Below, in pieces: positions 7,654 through 16,640 of a stretch of DNA of 64,000 nt (the first letter of the stretch is position 1; each line of letters begins with the position of its first letter). Position numbers and translations under genes: made by a program. This DNA comes from Undibacterium parvum. GTDB taxonomy: Bacteria; Pseudomonadota; Gammaproteobacteria; Burkholderiales; Burkholderiaceae_D. The stretch is from contig NZ_CP034464.1 in assembly GCF_003955735.1 (NCBI RefSeq), positions 1,550,001 to 1,614,000 on the forward strand, written 5' to 3'. The notes beneath the pieces are model-generated. The model was given only the letters and a program-made list of their open reading frames with translations. It did no database searches and was not told the origin of the DNA.

Positions 7654-10600
7654 GTGGTTTTAAAAGTATCAAGACCTAATTTATTGTATATTTCTAGCCA
7701 GTTGAACTGGCATATAAAACATCTCATGCACATGCTGGAAAACCCCAATTCACGAAGCAAATATCACTTAGGAAGATTAAGTTGGCGCTTGCTATTGGTG
7801 TTACTAGGGTATGTCCTCACTGGCTACCTCGCCCTCGCCCACCCTTACGTAAAACCCAATGTCAGCCTGATCTGGCTACCCAGCGGAATCGCGTTAGCGG
7901 CTTTGGTCCGATGGGGCCCCAAGATGGCGCCAGCGATCTATCTGGCCGCCTTGCTCGTCAATCTATCCAGCGGTTTGACTATATTCGCCGCTGCTAGTAT
8001 TGCGATAGGAAATACGCTTGCGCCCTACTTCTGTTATCTATTCTTAAAAAACAAGAGATTTTCATCGGAATTTGCACGCCGCCAAGATGTCATCTGGTTC
8101 TGCCTTGCAGCCGTGATGGGCATGAGTATTTCGGCCAGCGGCGGCGCTCTGGTGTTGTGGCTAATGGGTTTGATTGCACACCCGGATTTAGTCTGGCTCA
8201 GCTGGTGGGCAGGCGATACGGTAGGCGTGCTATTGGCAGGTCCATTATTACTCTCGGTCAGCTACTCCAGCATACGGAAATTAGCCGCGCGTCGTGCCGA
8301 AATGCTGACGTTTATTCTGATTTTTGTTGTGGTGCATTGGCTGATCTTTTTTTCTGCCCAAAATACCATGCACCTGAGCTTTGTTGCGATGGCAGTCATG
8401 ATTTGGGCCGCCTTGCGTTTCGCCATTACCTGGGCCTCTTTTACGGTATTGACCTCGATCTATATTGCCGGATGGGCTAGCTACCAAGGCCAAGGCCCGT
8501 TCTCGTCCGCTGACATGCAAGCTAATCTATTTTTGCTGTGGCTGTATGCCAGCACCATGACGGTGTCTTCCTTGCTGATCGCAGCCCTGCAAGCCGAGCG
8601 TCTGGCCGCCACCAGCGAATTGCAGGATTCATTCGAGCGCATCAACAAAGTGGCATCGCGTTTGCCCGGCTTGATACTGCAATACCGGGTGCATGCCGAT
8701 CAAAGCAGCAGCATCCCCTACGCCAGCAGTGCGATTACGGCTATGCTGGAATTTACTCAGGAAGAATTGAAGGACAGTACCAAGGCTTTGTTTGCGCGCA
8801 TCAATCCCGAAGATAGAGAGAAAGGCGAGCAGACTCTGGCCCTAGCCACCCAGGAGCTATCTATCTGGCAAAGCGAGTTTCGCTATCAGCGCAGAGACAG
8901 CAGTGTGCGCTGGCTGTACATTGATGGCTTGCCCGAGCAAGAAGCCAAAGGCAGCATACTTTGGCATTGTTTTTTAACCGACATCACCGAACGCAAACAA
9001 GCCGAGCAAGATCTGCGCATCGCGGCCACCACTTTTGAATCGCAAGAAGGTATTTTTGTCGCCGATGGCAATTGGAAAGTGCTCAGGGTGAATCAGGCCT
9101 TTAGCCGCATCACTGGTTTTGCGGCCGATGAATTACTGGCCATCCCGGTGCAGCGCCTGCACACCACGCATCAGGATCAGAGTTTTTTTGATGCCATAGA
9201 CGCCAGCTTGCGTAGCCAACAATTCTGGCAAGGCGAACTCTGGAGCAAACGCAAAAACGGCGAAACCTATCCACAGATGATCACACTAACCGCGATCACC
9301 GATAGCAAGGGCGAGGTCAGCAATTACATAGGCTCATTTACCGACATCAGTCTGCATAAAGGCTATGAAGAAGAAATCCGCAATCTGGCTTTTTACGATC
9401 CACTGACCCAATTGCCGAATCGGCGTTTATTGATGGATAGATTGCAGCATTTGATCTCGGTCAGCCAGCGTAATGTCAGCCACAGCGCACTACTATTTTT
9501 GGATTTGGATAACTTTAAAACCCTGAACGACACACGCGGCCACGATGCTGGCGATCTACTGCTGATAGAAGCGGCCAGCCGCCTGCAAAGCTGTGTACGC
9601 GACAGCGATACGGTGGCGCGTCTGGGTGGTGATGAATTCGTGGTGGTGCTGGAAGAACTCAGTGAAATCCGCGACGAAGCGATCGCCCAGGCCGATAAGG
9701 TCGGTGAAAAAATTCGAGAAATGCTCAGCCAGTCTTACCAGATCATGGACTTTGAACATCACGGCTCGGCCAGCATAGGAATCTGCCTGTTTCAGGGCGC
9801 TGACAATACCGTCAAAGATCTGTTTAAACGCGCCGATACCGCCATGTACGAAGCCAAAACCTCGGGCCGCAATGCGGTGCGCTTCTTTGATCCTGCCATG
9901 CAAGCTGTGCTGGTGGTGCGCATGATGCTGGAATCGAATCTGCGTATCGCTTTAGCCTTAAATCAATTCCAACTGTATTACCAGGTGCAGGTGAATGCCG
10001 ACGGACAGCTGATCGGCGCCGAAGCACTGCTGCGCTGGATACACCCGGATCGCGGCTTTATCTCGCCCGCCGAATTTATCCCGCTGGCAGAAGAAACCGG
10101 TCTGATCGTGCCTATCGGTCTGTGGGTGATGGATACTGCCTGCGCCCAACTCAAACTATGGGAAGCGCAAGCGGACACCCGGCATCTGAGCCTGGCTGTG
10201 AATGTCAGTGCCAAACAGTTTAAGCAGGCCGATTTTGTCGATACCATCAGCCATATCGTGCACAAGCATCAGATCGATGCCAGCCGCTTAAAAATTGAAC
10301 TCACAGAAAGTACCATCCTCGACAATGTCGATGCCACCACAGAAAAAATGCATCAGCTGAAAAAGCTGGGGATCGCTTTTTCTATGGATGATTTTGGCAC
10401 CGGTTATTCTTCGCTCGCCTACCTGCAACGCCTGCCGCTGAATCAACTCAAGATAGACCAGTCATTTGTGCGCGATATTAATCTCGATGAGAACGATGCC
10501 ACCATCGTGCGCGCCATCATTGCGCTGGGCATCAATCTGGGCTTGAACGTGATAGCCGAAGGCGTAGAGACAGCGGCGCAACGCAGTTTTCTGATAGAAA

Positions 10601-10725
10601 ACCACTGCTATTCTTTCCAGGGTTATTTATTCTCGAAACCAATACCGGCAGAAGCCTTTCAAGCCTTGATCGCCATGCATAAAACCCTGCCTATCGTCAG
10701 TGCCAGTCAAGATTTGGTGACCTAG
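7654..10725 (+). CDS. MASE1-PAS-PAS-GGDEF-EAL membrane signalling protein
   Basis: This roughly 1000-residue protein both makes and breaks cyclic di-GMP, judging from its motifs. About residues 40-315 form a MASE1-type sensor with about eight membrane spans. Two PAS domains follow (around 335-445 and 450-570; the second contains IFVADGNWKVLRVNQAF). The GGDEF domain has an intact ARLGGDEF signature, with an inhibitory-site RDSD five residues before it. The EAL domain has GAEALLRW and DDFGTGYSSLAYL. Both catalytic signatures look intact. The start is uncertain: GTG at 7654 gives the longest frame, but ATGs at 7726 and 7732 are closer to the first membrane span and none has a clear ribosome site. 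It follows a gene for a periplasmic binding protein, a possible ligand carrier. Confidence 0.92.
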   Translation: MVLKVSRPNLLYISSQLNWHIKHLMHMLENPNSRSKYHLGRLSWRLLLVLLGYVLTGYLALAHPYVKPNVSLIWLPSGIALAALVRWGPKMAPAIYLAALLVNLSSGLTIFAAASIAIGNTLAPYFCYLFLKNKRFSSEFARRQDVIWFCLAAVMGMSISASGGALVLWLMGLIAHPDLVWLSWWAGDTVGVLLAGPLLLSVSYSSIRKLAARRAEMLTFILIFVVVHWLIFFSAQNTMHLSFVAMAVMIWAALRFAITWASFTVLTSIYIAGWASYQGQGPFSSADMQANLFLLWLYASTMTVSSLLIAALQAERLAATSELQDSFERINKVASRLPGLILQYRVHADQSSSIPYASSAITAMLEFTQEELKDSTKALFARINPEDREKGEQTLALATQELSIWQSEFRYQRRDSSVRWLYIDGLPEQEAKGSILWHCFLTDITERKQAEQDLRIAATTFESQEGIFVADGNWKVLRVNQAFSRITGFAADELLAIPVQRLHTTHQDQSFFDAIDASLRSQQFWQGELWSKRKNGETYPQMITLTAITDSKGEVSNYIGSFTDISLHKGYEEEIRNLAFYDPLTQLPNRRLLMDRLQHLISVSQRNVSHSALLFLDLDNFKTLNDTRGHDAGDLLLIEAASRLQSCVRDSDTVARLGGDEFVVVLEELSEIRDEAIAQADKVGEKIREMLSQSYQIMDFEHHGSASIGICLFQGADNTVKDLFKRADTAMYEAKTSGRNAVRFFDPAMQAVLVVRMMLESNLRIALALNQFQLYYQVQVNADGQLIGAEALLRWIHPDRGFISPAEFIPLAEETGLIVPIGLWVMDTACAQLKLWEAQADTRHLSLAVNVSAKQFKQADFVDTISHIVHKHQIDASRLKIELTESTILDNVDATTEKMHQLKKLGIAFSMDDFGTGYSSLAYLQRLPLNQLKIDQSFVRDINLDENDATIVRAIIALGINLGLNVIAEGVETAAQRSFLIENHCYSFQGYLFSKPIPAEAFQALIAMHKTLPIVSASQDLVT

Positions 10726-10745
10726 CTAGAGGAACACCAGCGGCT

Positions 10746-12074
10746 TCAAATAGGCGCAGAAGCTGCATTTTTTGCCGCTATCCATTGCGACATATAGTGG
10801 CTACTTTTATGCAGATGATGGCGTAGCATGGCACCGGTAAAATTACGTTGGCGATTTTCTGCTTGCTGCTGTTTTGCCACGAGTAAGCGCTGCACTAACT
10901 CTGCCGCCGACTGCTGGCGATCAAAGCACAAGCGTAAAATCTCATTCCCCTGTTGTTGCGCCGTCTGCCAGACCGCCTGATCCAGATACAAGTTCACTGC
11001 GGCAGCCACGATGCCGTCGACATCTTGCGCAACAGCTCCGCCCCAAGGCAAGTCGCCGCACATGCCTTCGCTGCCAATTTTTGTGGTGACGCTGGGCGTG
11101 CCGCAAGCCATGGCATCGGCCAGCTTACCTTTGATGCCAGCACCATAACGCAAGGGTGCCAGACAAACCCGCGCTTGCGACATCACGGCATGCGCATCCG
11201 GCACCCAGCCTAGCATCTGAAACCCCTGCTGAGGATTGTGTAAAGCTGTCGCTTTGGGTGGTGGATAGGCCCCTACCACCTGTAATTGCACCTGCGGTAG
11301 CTGCTGACGAATGCGCGGCCAAATCGCGTGTTTCAGCCACAGCACGGCATCCCAATTCGGTGCATGACGGAAATTACCTATGCTCAGAAAATGCTGACGC
11401 TGGGCAAAATTTGGCGCGTGCGTCTGCTCGGTCTGCTCGGTCTGCTCGGTCTGCTCGGTCTGCGTACGCAGTAGCATCAGATTGCAATGATGGAGTAATA
11501 CGGCTGGGATGCCGAACTGTTGCTGCAACAGCGACATCTCGGCTGGCGATATCATCAGCGTCAGATCGCAGCGATAGATGGCGGCAATCTCACGCTGCGC
11601 CATATCATCGTCCGCCATCAAGGGATAGGCGACCTCGAAGTCGGTCGCTACCGCTCCCAGTTGTTGCCGTTCAGTCTCGTTGGCACAGGCTTGCTGGGCT
11701 TGTTTCAGCATGGCGTGGCGCGCGTGCCTTAGGCTGTGCAAGTCGCTGGTATCGAGCACCCGCAAGGCGCTCGGCCAGGCTTTTTCTACCCGCCAGCCAA
11801 ACTGCTCCTCGGTAAAAAAACGATCAAACAACACCATATCCGGCTGATAGTCGGCGATGAACTGATCGAAGCTATCGCAATTGAGAGCGATGCTTTTTTC
11901 TTCTATCTGTAGTGCAGAGAGATCGGCACGGTGTTCGGACAAAGCGGCGGCACTGGCAAACAGCACTTGCCAGCCCTGCGCGCGAAACAGTGTCAGTAAT
12001 TCCAGCATGCGGCTACCGGCCGCCGAAGAACCTGGCTCAGCCCAGACGTAACCTATGATCAGAATTTTTTGCAT
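10746..12074 (-). CDS. Family 4-like glycosyltransferase
   Basis: A 442-residue cytoplasmic glycosyltransferase of GT-B fold. The N-terminal half starts with MQKILIIGYVWAEPGSSAAG, and the C-terminal donor-binding half has FLSIGNFRHAPNWDAVLW, VVGAYPPP and the conserved ARVCLAPLRYGAGIKGKLADA. The last part retains the usual glutamate-type loop of family 4 enzymes only loosely, so donor and acceptor cannot be read. Between the two halves is a run of Thr-Glu-Gln repeats encoded by a 9-bp tandem repeat. The gene is alone on its strand, converging with the cyclic di-GMP gene, and lies well away from the polysaccharide locus at 15.5 kb. Confidence 0.85.
   Translation of the reverse strand: MQKILIIGYVWAEPGSSAAGSRMLELLTLFRAQGWQVLFASAAALSEHRADLSALQIEEKSIALNCDSFDQFIADYQPDMVLFDRFFTEEQFGWRVEKAWPSALRVLDTSDLHSLRHARHAMLKQAQQACANETERQQLGAVATDFEVAYPLMADDDMAQREIAAIYRCDLTLMISPAEMSLLQQQFGIPAVLLHHCNLMLLRTQTEQTEQTEQTEQTHAPNFAQRQHFLSIGNFRHAPNWDAVLWLKHAIWPRIRQQLPQVQLQVVGAYPPPKATALHNPQQGFQMLGWVPDAHAVMSQARVCLAPLRYGAGIKGKLADAMACGTPSVTTKIGSEGMCGDLPWGGAVAQDVDGIVAAAVNLYLDQAVWQTAQQQGNEILRLCFDRQQSAAELVQRLLVAKQQQAENRQRNFTGAMLRHHLHKSSHYMSQWIAAKNAASAPI
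11422..11466. repeat. 9-bp in-frame tandem repeat
   Basis: Four perfect copies of GTCTGCTCG (11422-11457) are followed by a diverged fifth unit (GTCTGCGTA). On the coding strand this encodes repeated Thr-Glu-Gln between the two lobes of the glycosyltransferase. Unit length is a multiple of three, so copy-number change would lengthen or shorten the linker without a frameshift. Confidence 0.95.
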
Positions 12075-12147
12075 GTTAGCTTAAAATAGTTGCACAGCTG
12101 CATGCCGTGAAGGCGGCGCTAGCTACGTCCAAGAAATTGGGAAATAA

Positions 12148-12210
12148 AGGGAGTATATTTTCATGCGCATATAGATATTGCGCGAATTCCGCTACTTTTT
12201 GACATACCCC
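12148..12210. repeat. GGGAGTATC-family repeat
   Basis: The left end agggagtat (preceded by gaaataa, as in the copy at 46938) and right end catacccc bound 63 bp. The core atattgcgcgaattccgcta resembles the tttattgcgcgaatgcc core of that copy. It lies upstream of the glycosyltransferase gene, in the gap before the DyP gene's 3' end. Confidence 0.6.
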
Positions 12211-12228
12211 TAACCAGTATATAAAAAC

Positions 12229-13119
12229 CTACAGGCCAATTACAGCAAGATCCGGGCGTCCCTCGCGCATCGCTGGGCACCAGAAGTAAGCGCCACTGAC
12301 AGGCTTGGTAAAACTAAATAGGCCATCCACGATGCCATCTTCGGCACCGCACATGCGGCGTAACTGCGCCTCGAAAGCGTAAAACGAGGTAGCGAAAGCG
12401 ACGAAGTGAAAACCTGCCTTGCTTTGCTCGGACCAGGGCATAGAACGGCGCAAAACAAAGGCCTCGGGCGTAAAACTTTCTTGCGCGGTGCGCTTCACAT
12501 GGGCCGAAACGGGTGCCTCGTCGAACTCTTCATTGTCGCTTTTATGGCGACCGATCAAATCGTCTTGCTGCGCGCCGGACATCGCCTCCAGACTCTCGAA
12601 ATCATGCAACCAGTGCTGAATCGCAACGTAGCTGCCGCCGTCCAAGCCAGCGCCCTGTCCTTGCACAAACGCGGCCGTCAAAGCCGCTTCAGCCTCAGGA
12701 TTTTCGGTGCCGTCTTCGTAACCCGAGAGATCGCGCCCGCTAGCGTATTTAAACGCATCGACCGCTTGTTGCACTTGAAATACACCAGCCAAAGCCTGGC
12801 GTATGCGGCGCCCCTGATGCACCAGTTCACCGCGCTCACTCTCACGACACCAGCACCACAAGGCGGCAGGCGTAACTGGCAAGGGCACCAAACTGCCGGG
12901 AATGCCAGAAAAATCATGCAAGCCAGCGATCTGCTGACCCAGTAATTGCAACAAACTTGCGCCTAGGCCAAGTACCACGCGTTCACCATCGACCAAGGTA
13001 CTAAGCGCCTGCAAGGCCTTGATTACGCTGTCTTTGTCAGCAATGGGTTTAACAGAAAAGCTTAAAAAACTGGCGTGTTGCGGCAATGCCTGCAAAATAC
13101 CTGCTTGAAACGGGAGCAT
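12229..13119 (-). CDS. DyP-type heme peroxidase
   Basis: A 296-residue dye-decolourising peroxidase, YfeX-like by length. The family signature GxxDG is present as GYEDGTEN, with the catalytic Asp and the local arginine-rich C-terminal pattern (VLRRSMPW). A candidate proximal heme His is in SAHVKRT. No signal peptide is visible, so it is predicted cytoplasmic or encapsulated; no encapsulin gene is adjacent. The start is supported by aggaa 6 bases upstream. It is 14 bp downstream of the TonB-C-like exported gene on the same strand, so the two are probably cotranscribed. Physiological substrates of this group are poorly defined. Confidence 0.93.
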   Translation of the reverse strand: MLPFQAGILQALPQHASFLSFSVKPIADKDSVIKALQALSTLVDGERVVLGLGASLLQLLGQQIAGLHDFSGIPGSLVPLPVTPAALWCWCRESERGELVHQGRRIRQALAGVFQVQQAVDAFKYASGRDLSGYEDGTENPEAEAALTAAFVQGQGAGLDGGSYVAIQHWLHDFESLEAMSGAQQDDLIGRHKSDNEEFDEAPVSAHVKRTAQESFTPEAFVLRRSMPWSEQSKAGFHFVAFATSFYAFEAQLRRMCGAEDGIVDGLFSFTKPVSGAYFWCPAMREGRPDLAVIGL

Positions 13120-13133
13120 GAATTATTCCTAAA

Positions 13134-13631
13134 TTATTCTGGCCAAGCGGCCTGTACCACGGTTTCTATATCCGCCGTGTTGCCTAATTTTCTACGAGCA
13201 GCCTGCCACTCTTTGGGATCGGGCTTGGCTTTGCTGGTGTGCTTGGGCGTATCGATCGCCATCTTGAGGCCTAACACCACACTACCCTCGGCGACAAAGA
13301 ACGGTGGCGTTTTCATGGCAGCCTGCAGCACTTCATTCTCGTAATACTCGTGCAGCGCCGGCTCCATATCTAGCCAAGCGCCGACCTGACCGTCGGCGCG
13401 TACCGCGATAACGACATAGCCATTACCGACCGGCAGCTTGGCTTTTTTAAGGGCATTCCAAATATTCGATTGCAGCTTGCGCGAAAAGCGCGCGACTTCG
13501 TCAAACTTCACTTCTTTTTGCAACATCGCCTGCTCAGACTGAAAAAACACCACTTCATCAAAACGCGGTTGTGCCGCCTGCGCCAGCGTCGCCCACAGCA
13601 GAAATAATAGAGCACAGAGTAGCCGTTTCAT
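13134..13631 (-). CDS. Exported protein with TonB-C-like domain
   Basis: A 165-residue protein starting with a clear signal peptide (MKRLLCALLFLLWATLAQAA, cleavage after AQA). The mature part resembles the TonB C-terminal/TolA-like alpha-beta fold: IWNALKKAKLPVGNGYVVIA, GQVGAWLDMEPA, then a helix LQAAMKTPPF in the position of the usual Ala-rich helix and Pro-Phe. There is no N-terminal membrane anchor or Pro-rich spacer, so it is not a classical TonB. A ggagg 8 bases upstream supports the start. It shares a strand and a short gap with the DyP gene. The function is unknown; the fold assignment is by pattern only. Confidence 0.7.
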   Translation of the reverse strand: MKRLLCALLFLLWATLAQAAQPRFDEVVFFQSEQAMLQKEVKFDEVARFSRKLQSNIWNALKKAKLPVGNGYVVIAVRADGQVGAWLDMEPALHEYYENEVLQAAMKTPPFFVAEGSVVLGLKMAIDTPKHTSKAKPDPKEWQAARRKLGNTADIETVVQAAWPE

Positions 13632-13659
13632 CGCCTTACCTCCAGATCAGCAGATCAAT

Positions 13660-14157
13660 TTAAAGCTGCGTCTCGACAGTCGCAAATACGCCAGCCACAC
13701 GATTTTTTTGTACATTATCCCAGGTAAACACCTGGCCATTCATCGCCACATACACGCCCGCTGGCAAGAGCTTGGCGACACCGCAGGCAAAACCCAGATT
13801 AAACATCGCGTCTGAATTGGCGATCTCGTAAGGGATCATGGCGCCGGTAAAAATGATCGATTTATTCAAGTCTGCCGCACCCAACACTTCAGCGGTTTCG
13901 CGCATGGTATCGGTGCCATGAATGATGACAATGGCTTGCTCGCTCGCTTGCTGGCAAGACTGCAAAATACGCTGTCTATCCTCATCTGTCATGTCCAGAG
14001 AATCCATCAGATGATCCGCTTCCAGCGCCACCGGCATTGTCAGACGCGCGCGCTTGAGCACTTCCGGCAAATGGCTATCACCAAAGCCTAAGCGCCCGGC
14101 GATCTCGTCATAATGTTTATCAAAAGTGCCGCCGGTAGCGATAATGCGTAAAGTCAT
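13660..14157 (-). CDS. Single-domain asparaginase-like protein
   Basis: A 165-residue protein equal to only the N-terminal domain of L-asparaginases. It carries the first active-site block IATGGTFDKHY (nucleophile Thr in TGGT) and the second block IIHGTDTMRETAE, followed by IIFTGAMIPYE. The C-terminal dimer domain of about 150 residues is absent, and the protein ends shortly after VYVAMNGQVF. It is not an obvious truncation: the end is clean and the family has short members of this size. The start at 14157 follows a gagag ribosome site; the longer upstream frame lacks one. It may hydrolyse asparagine or act on another amide. It is divergent from the gene at 14388. Confidence 0.85.
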   Translation of the reverse strand: MTLRIIATGGTFDKHYDEIAGRLGFGDSHLPEVLKRARLTMPVALEADHLMDSLDMTDEDRQRILQSCQQASEQAIVIIHGTDTMRETAEVLGAADLNKSIIFTGAMIPYEIANSDAMFNLGFACGVAKLLPAGVYVAMNGQVFTWDNVQKNRVAGVFATVETQL

Positions 14158-14387
14158 GGTAAAGCTCTCTGAAGTAGGGGCTGGGGAAGCGAGTATTGTA
14201 GCGCGATTGTGTGATTTTGCTAAGGCAAGCTGCAGCGCAAGCATGCGCCCAAAGGCAAAACGTCGCTTGCCTATATCGAAGCTTTCGAAAAAATCAAGCG
14301 ACCAGAGGCGTACAGCGACACTCTCAAACTGAAGCGCTTCGGGTAGGCTATAGTGATGTATTGCGCCCTGGTCTAAACGATAGCAAC

Positions 14388-15164
14388 ATGAAACCCATCG
14401 CTCCTGGAACCGTCATTTTTCATCGTCATCGCGGTTATGGCGTGCTCACTGCCGTGAATTTACTCACCGGTTGGGTGGCGGCGCGCTTTGGCGATGAAAC
14501 GCGCACCTTGGATCTGGATTTATCGCATGATGAGTTGCAGCATGCCGATGGCGAATTAATTCTATTCCGCCGCATGCCACCAGAACGCATGCCGCATGCG
14601 CGTTTGATGGCTATGGTGCGCGCGCTGCATCAGGCAGGTTATCAAAGACTATATTTGTATAGCTGGCCCAAACCTTCCGGTCTGCACTGGCGCTGGCAAT
14701 TATTTACCGGCCCGCGTCACTGGATGCAAAGGCCGTGGCGCGAAGGCTGGTATGGCTCCGGTGCCGAATATAATTTCAATCCGGTTATGGGTTGGGGCGA
14801 TGCGCCCGGCGCCAGCAGCACAGAATTGATCCATGCCCTGGCGCAATTCGACCCGGTCGGCTTAGCGCACGCCCTGGGCCGCGATGAAGATCACAGTCTG
14901 TGGTTTGCCACTGTCTGCGATGCTTTGCTACCCAACTATGCGTATAGCTTAGCCATGGATCAGCCCAACTTGCCTCTGCCGCCACATTTACCCATCATCA
15001 CAGTAAGGCAACGCCTGCCTGAATACGCAGGCATACCTTTGCCATGGCCGCCCGGTTGGCAAGGGATCTGGAGCCCAGATGCTCTATCCGGTAAGCACCA
15101 GCCGCGCAGCATAGTCAGACATGACATCATCCCTAGTTCGATACGTTTGCCTTTTGATTTTTGA
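14388..15164 (+). CDS. Hypothetical Trp/Pro-rich protein
   Basis: A 258-residue protein I do not assign to a named family. The first 60 residues look like a small beta-barrel (APGTVIFHRHRGYGVLTAVN, GWVAARFGDETRTLDL), reminiscent of the short barrel domains that read a protein or nucleic-acid partner. The remainder is rich in Trp, Pro and His (YLYSWPKPSGLHWRWQLFTG, MQRPWREGWYGSG, VMGWGDAPG), without a signal peptide or membrane span. The ATG at 14388 is chosen because the upstream extension is low-complexity and overlaps the divergent asparaginase promoter region. It is followed by a dispersed repeat and the polysaccharide locus. Confidence 0.6.
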   Translation: MKPIAPGTVIFHRHRGYGVLTAVNLLTGWVAARFGDETRTLDLDLSHDELQHADGELILFRRMPPERMPHARLMAMVRALHQAGYQRLYLYSWPKPSGLHWRWQLFTGPRHWMQRPWREGWYGSGAEYNFNPVMGWGDAPGASSTELIHALAQFDPVGLAHALGRDEDHSLWFATVCDALLPNYAYSLAMDQPNLPLPPHLPIITVRQRLPEYAGIPLPWPPGWQGIWSPDALSGKHQPRSIVRHDIIPSSIRLPFDF

Positions 15165-15199
15165 GAGCGCATGCGCCTATGATAAGGCCTTGAATTTAA

Positions 15200-15280
15200 A
15201 TACTCCCCACAAATCACGGAAAAAATTCTTATTTACGCCTATGCCTAGTGCGTAAACTAAAAATACTGAGTGGGGGTATC
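15200..15280. repeat. GGGAGTATC-family repeat
   Basis: The ends are atactcccc (15200-15208) and gggggtatc (15272-15280). The core attcttatttacgcctatgc (15224-15243) is a diverged version of the family core. It lies just after the hypothetical gene. Confidence 0.6.
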
Positions 15281-15572
15281 CACTTCTACGCAAGTGATTT
15301 AATTAGCAAACCACAATCAAAACAATACGAACACAACAATTAAACAACTAGAATTAAATGTATGAAAATTATCACTTAGACCATCCCTTAAAGGTCGCGC
15401 CTTAGCTAAGGTATACTTTCAGACTTGCATTTGCGCCGAACATAGCTATTGCGTTATAGCGACGCCAACATTGATACGCCAATAAAAATGATTTCGCCTT
15501 TTTATTGAAATGCGCTGGTACTCTTTTGATCACTTCAAAGAGGAAATACAGATATTTTTCTAGGGAAATGAA
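15281..15572. other. Leader region of the polysaccharide locus
   Basis: About 290 AT-rich bases precede rfbB and should carry the promoter of the first sugar operon. I see no confident -35/-10 pair and no JUMPstart-like ops element. A ribosome site is weak (agggaa, 7 bases before the ATG). Confidence 0.4.
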
Positions 15573-16640
15573 ATGCTTTTAGTCACAGGAGGCGCGGGAT
15601 TTATTGGTGCAAACTTTGTACTCGACTGGGTAGCGCAATCTGACGAAGCTATCATCAATCTTGATGCCTTGACTTACGCTGGCAATCGCGAAAACCTTGC
15701 CTCCTTAGAAGGCAATGAGCAGCATAATTTTGTGCATGGCGATATCGCTGATACTGCGTTAGTGAGCGCCTTACTGGCACAACACCAACCACGCGCCATC
15801 ATTAATTTCGCCGCAGAAAGCCATGTGGACCGATCCATCCATGGCCCGGAAGATTTCATCCAGACCAATATCGTTGGCACCTTTAAATTACTCGAAGCCA
15901 CGCGCGCCTATTGGGGTAGTTTGAAAGGCGATGCTAAGAGAAATTTCCGTTTCCTGCATGTCTCGACCGATGAAGTGTATGGATCGCTGAGCAAGGATGA
16001 GCCAGCCTTTACCGAAACCCATCAGTACCAGCCAAATAGCCCTTATTCAGCCAGCAAGGCGGCCAGCGATCATCTGGTGCGCGCTTACCACCACACCTAT
16101 GGCATGCCGGTACTGACCACTAATTGCTCAAATAATTACGGCCCCTATCATTTCCCGGAAAAACTCATCCCTTTGATGATCGTTAATGCCCTGGCAGGCA
16201 AAGCCTTACCAGTCTATGGTGACGGGCAGCAAATCCGCGACTGGCTGTATGTCAAAGACCATTGCAGCGCGATACGCAGAGTACTAGCCGCAGGCACGGT
16301 AGGTGAGGTGTATAACGTCGGCGGCTGGAACGAAAAACCAAATCTGGAAATCGTCCACACTGTATGCTGCATACTCGATGAATTGCGCGGCCGAGCCGAT
16401 GGCAAAAGCTATGCAGAACAGATTAGTTACGTAACTGATAGGCCAGGCCACGACCGCCGTTATGCGATTGACGCCAGCAAACTGGAACGCGAACTAGGCT
16501 GGAAACCGGCAGAAACCTTTGAGACTGGCATACGCAAGACAGTCTTATGGTATCTGGAAAATCAAGCCTGGGTAGCCAATGTTTTATCCGGCAATTACCG
16601 CGACTGGGTCGCCAAAAATTACGCGGAACGCCAGGCATGA
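15573..16640 (+). CDS. rfbB: dTDP-glucose 4,6-dehydratase
   Basis: The second enzyme of dTDP-L-rhamnose synthesis, an NAD-dependent SDR that converts dTDP-glucose to dTDP-4-keto-6-deoxyglucose in the cytosol. At 355 residues it is of normal length. It begins with the nucleotide-binding GGAGFIGANFVLDW, has VSTDEVYGSL with the catalytic acid pair, and the Tyr-x3-Lys dyad in YSASKAASDHLV. NCSNNYGPYHFPEKLIPL is a family hallmark. It is the first gene of a compact rfbB-rfbD-rfbA-rfbC run; the stop overlaps the start of rfbD by 4 bases. Confidence 0.97.
   Translation: MLLVTGGAGFIGANFVLDWVAQSDEAIINLDALTYAGNRENLASLEGNEQHNFVHGDIADTALVSALLAQHQPRAIINFAAESHVDRSIHGPEDFIQTNIVGTFKLLEATRAYWGSLKGDAKRNFRFLHVSTDEVYGSLSKDEPAFTETHQYQPNSPYSASKAASDHLVRAYHHTYGMPVLTTNCSNNYGPYHFPEKLIPLMIVNALAGKALPVYGDGQQIRDWLYVKDHCSAIRRVLAAGTVGEVYNVGGWNEKPNLEIVHTVCCILDELRGRADGKSYAEQISYVTDRPGHDRRYAIDASKLERELGWKPAETFETGIRKTVLWYLENQAWVANVLSGNYRDWVAKNYAERQA

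Noticed and set aside
11156..11815. A 219-codon plus-strand frame within the glycosyltransferase gene
   Set aside because: It is antisense to a well-supported enzyme, and its Ser-Ala-Arg repeats are simply the 9-bp tandem repeat read on the other strand.
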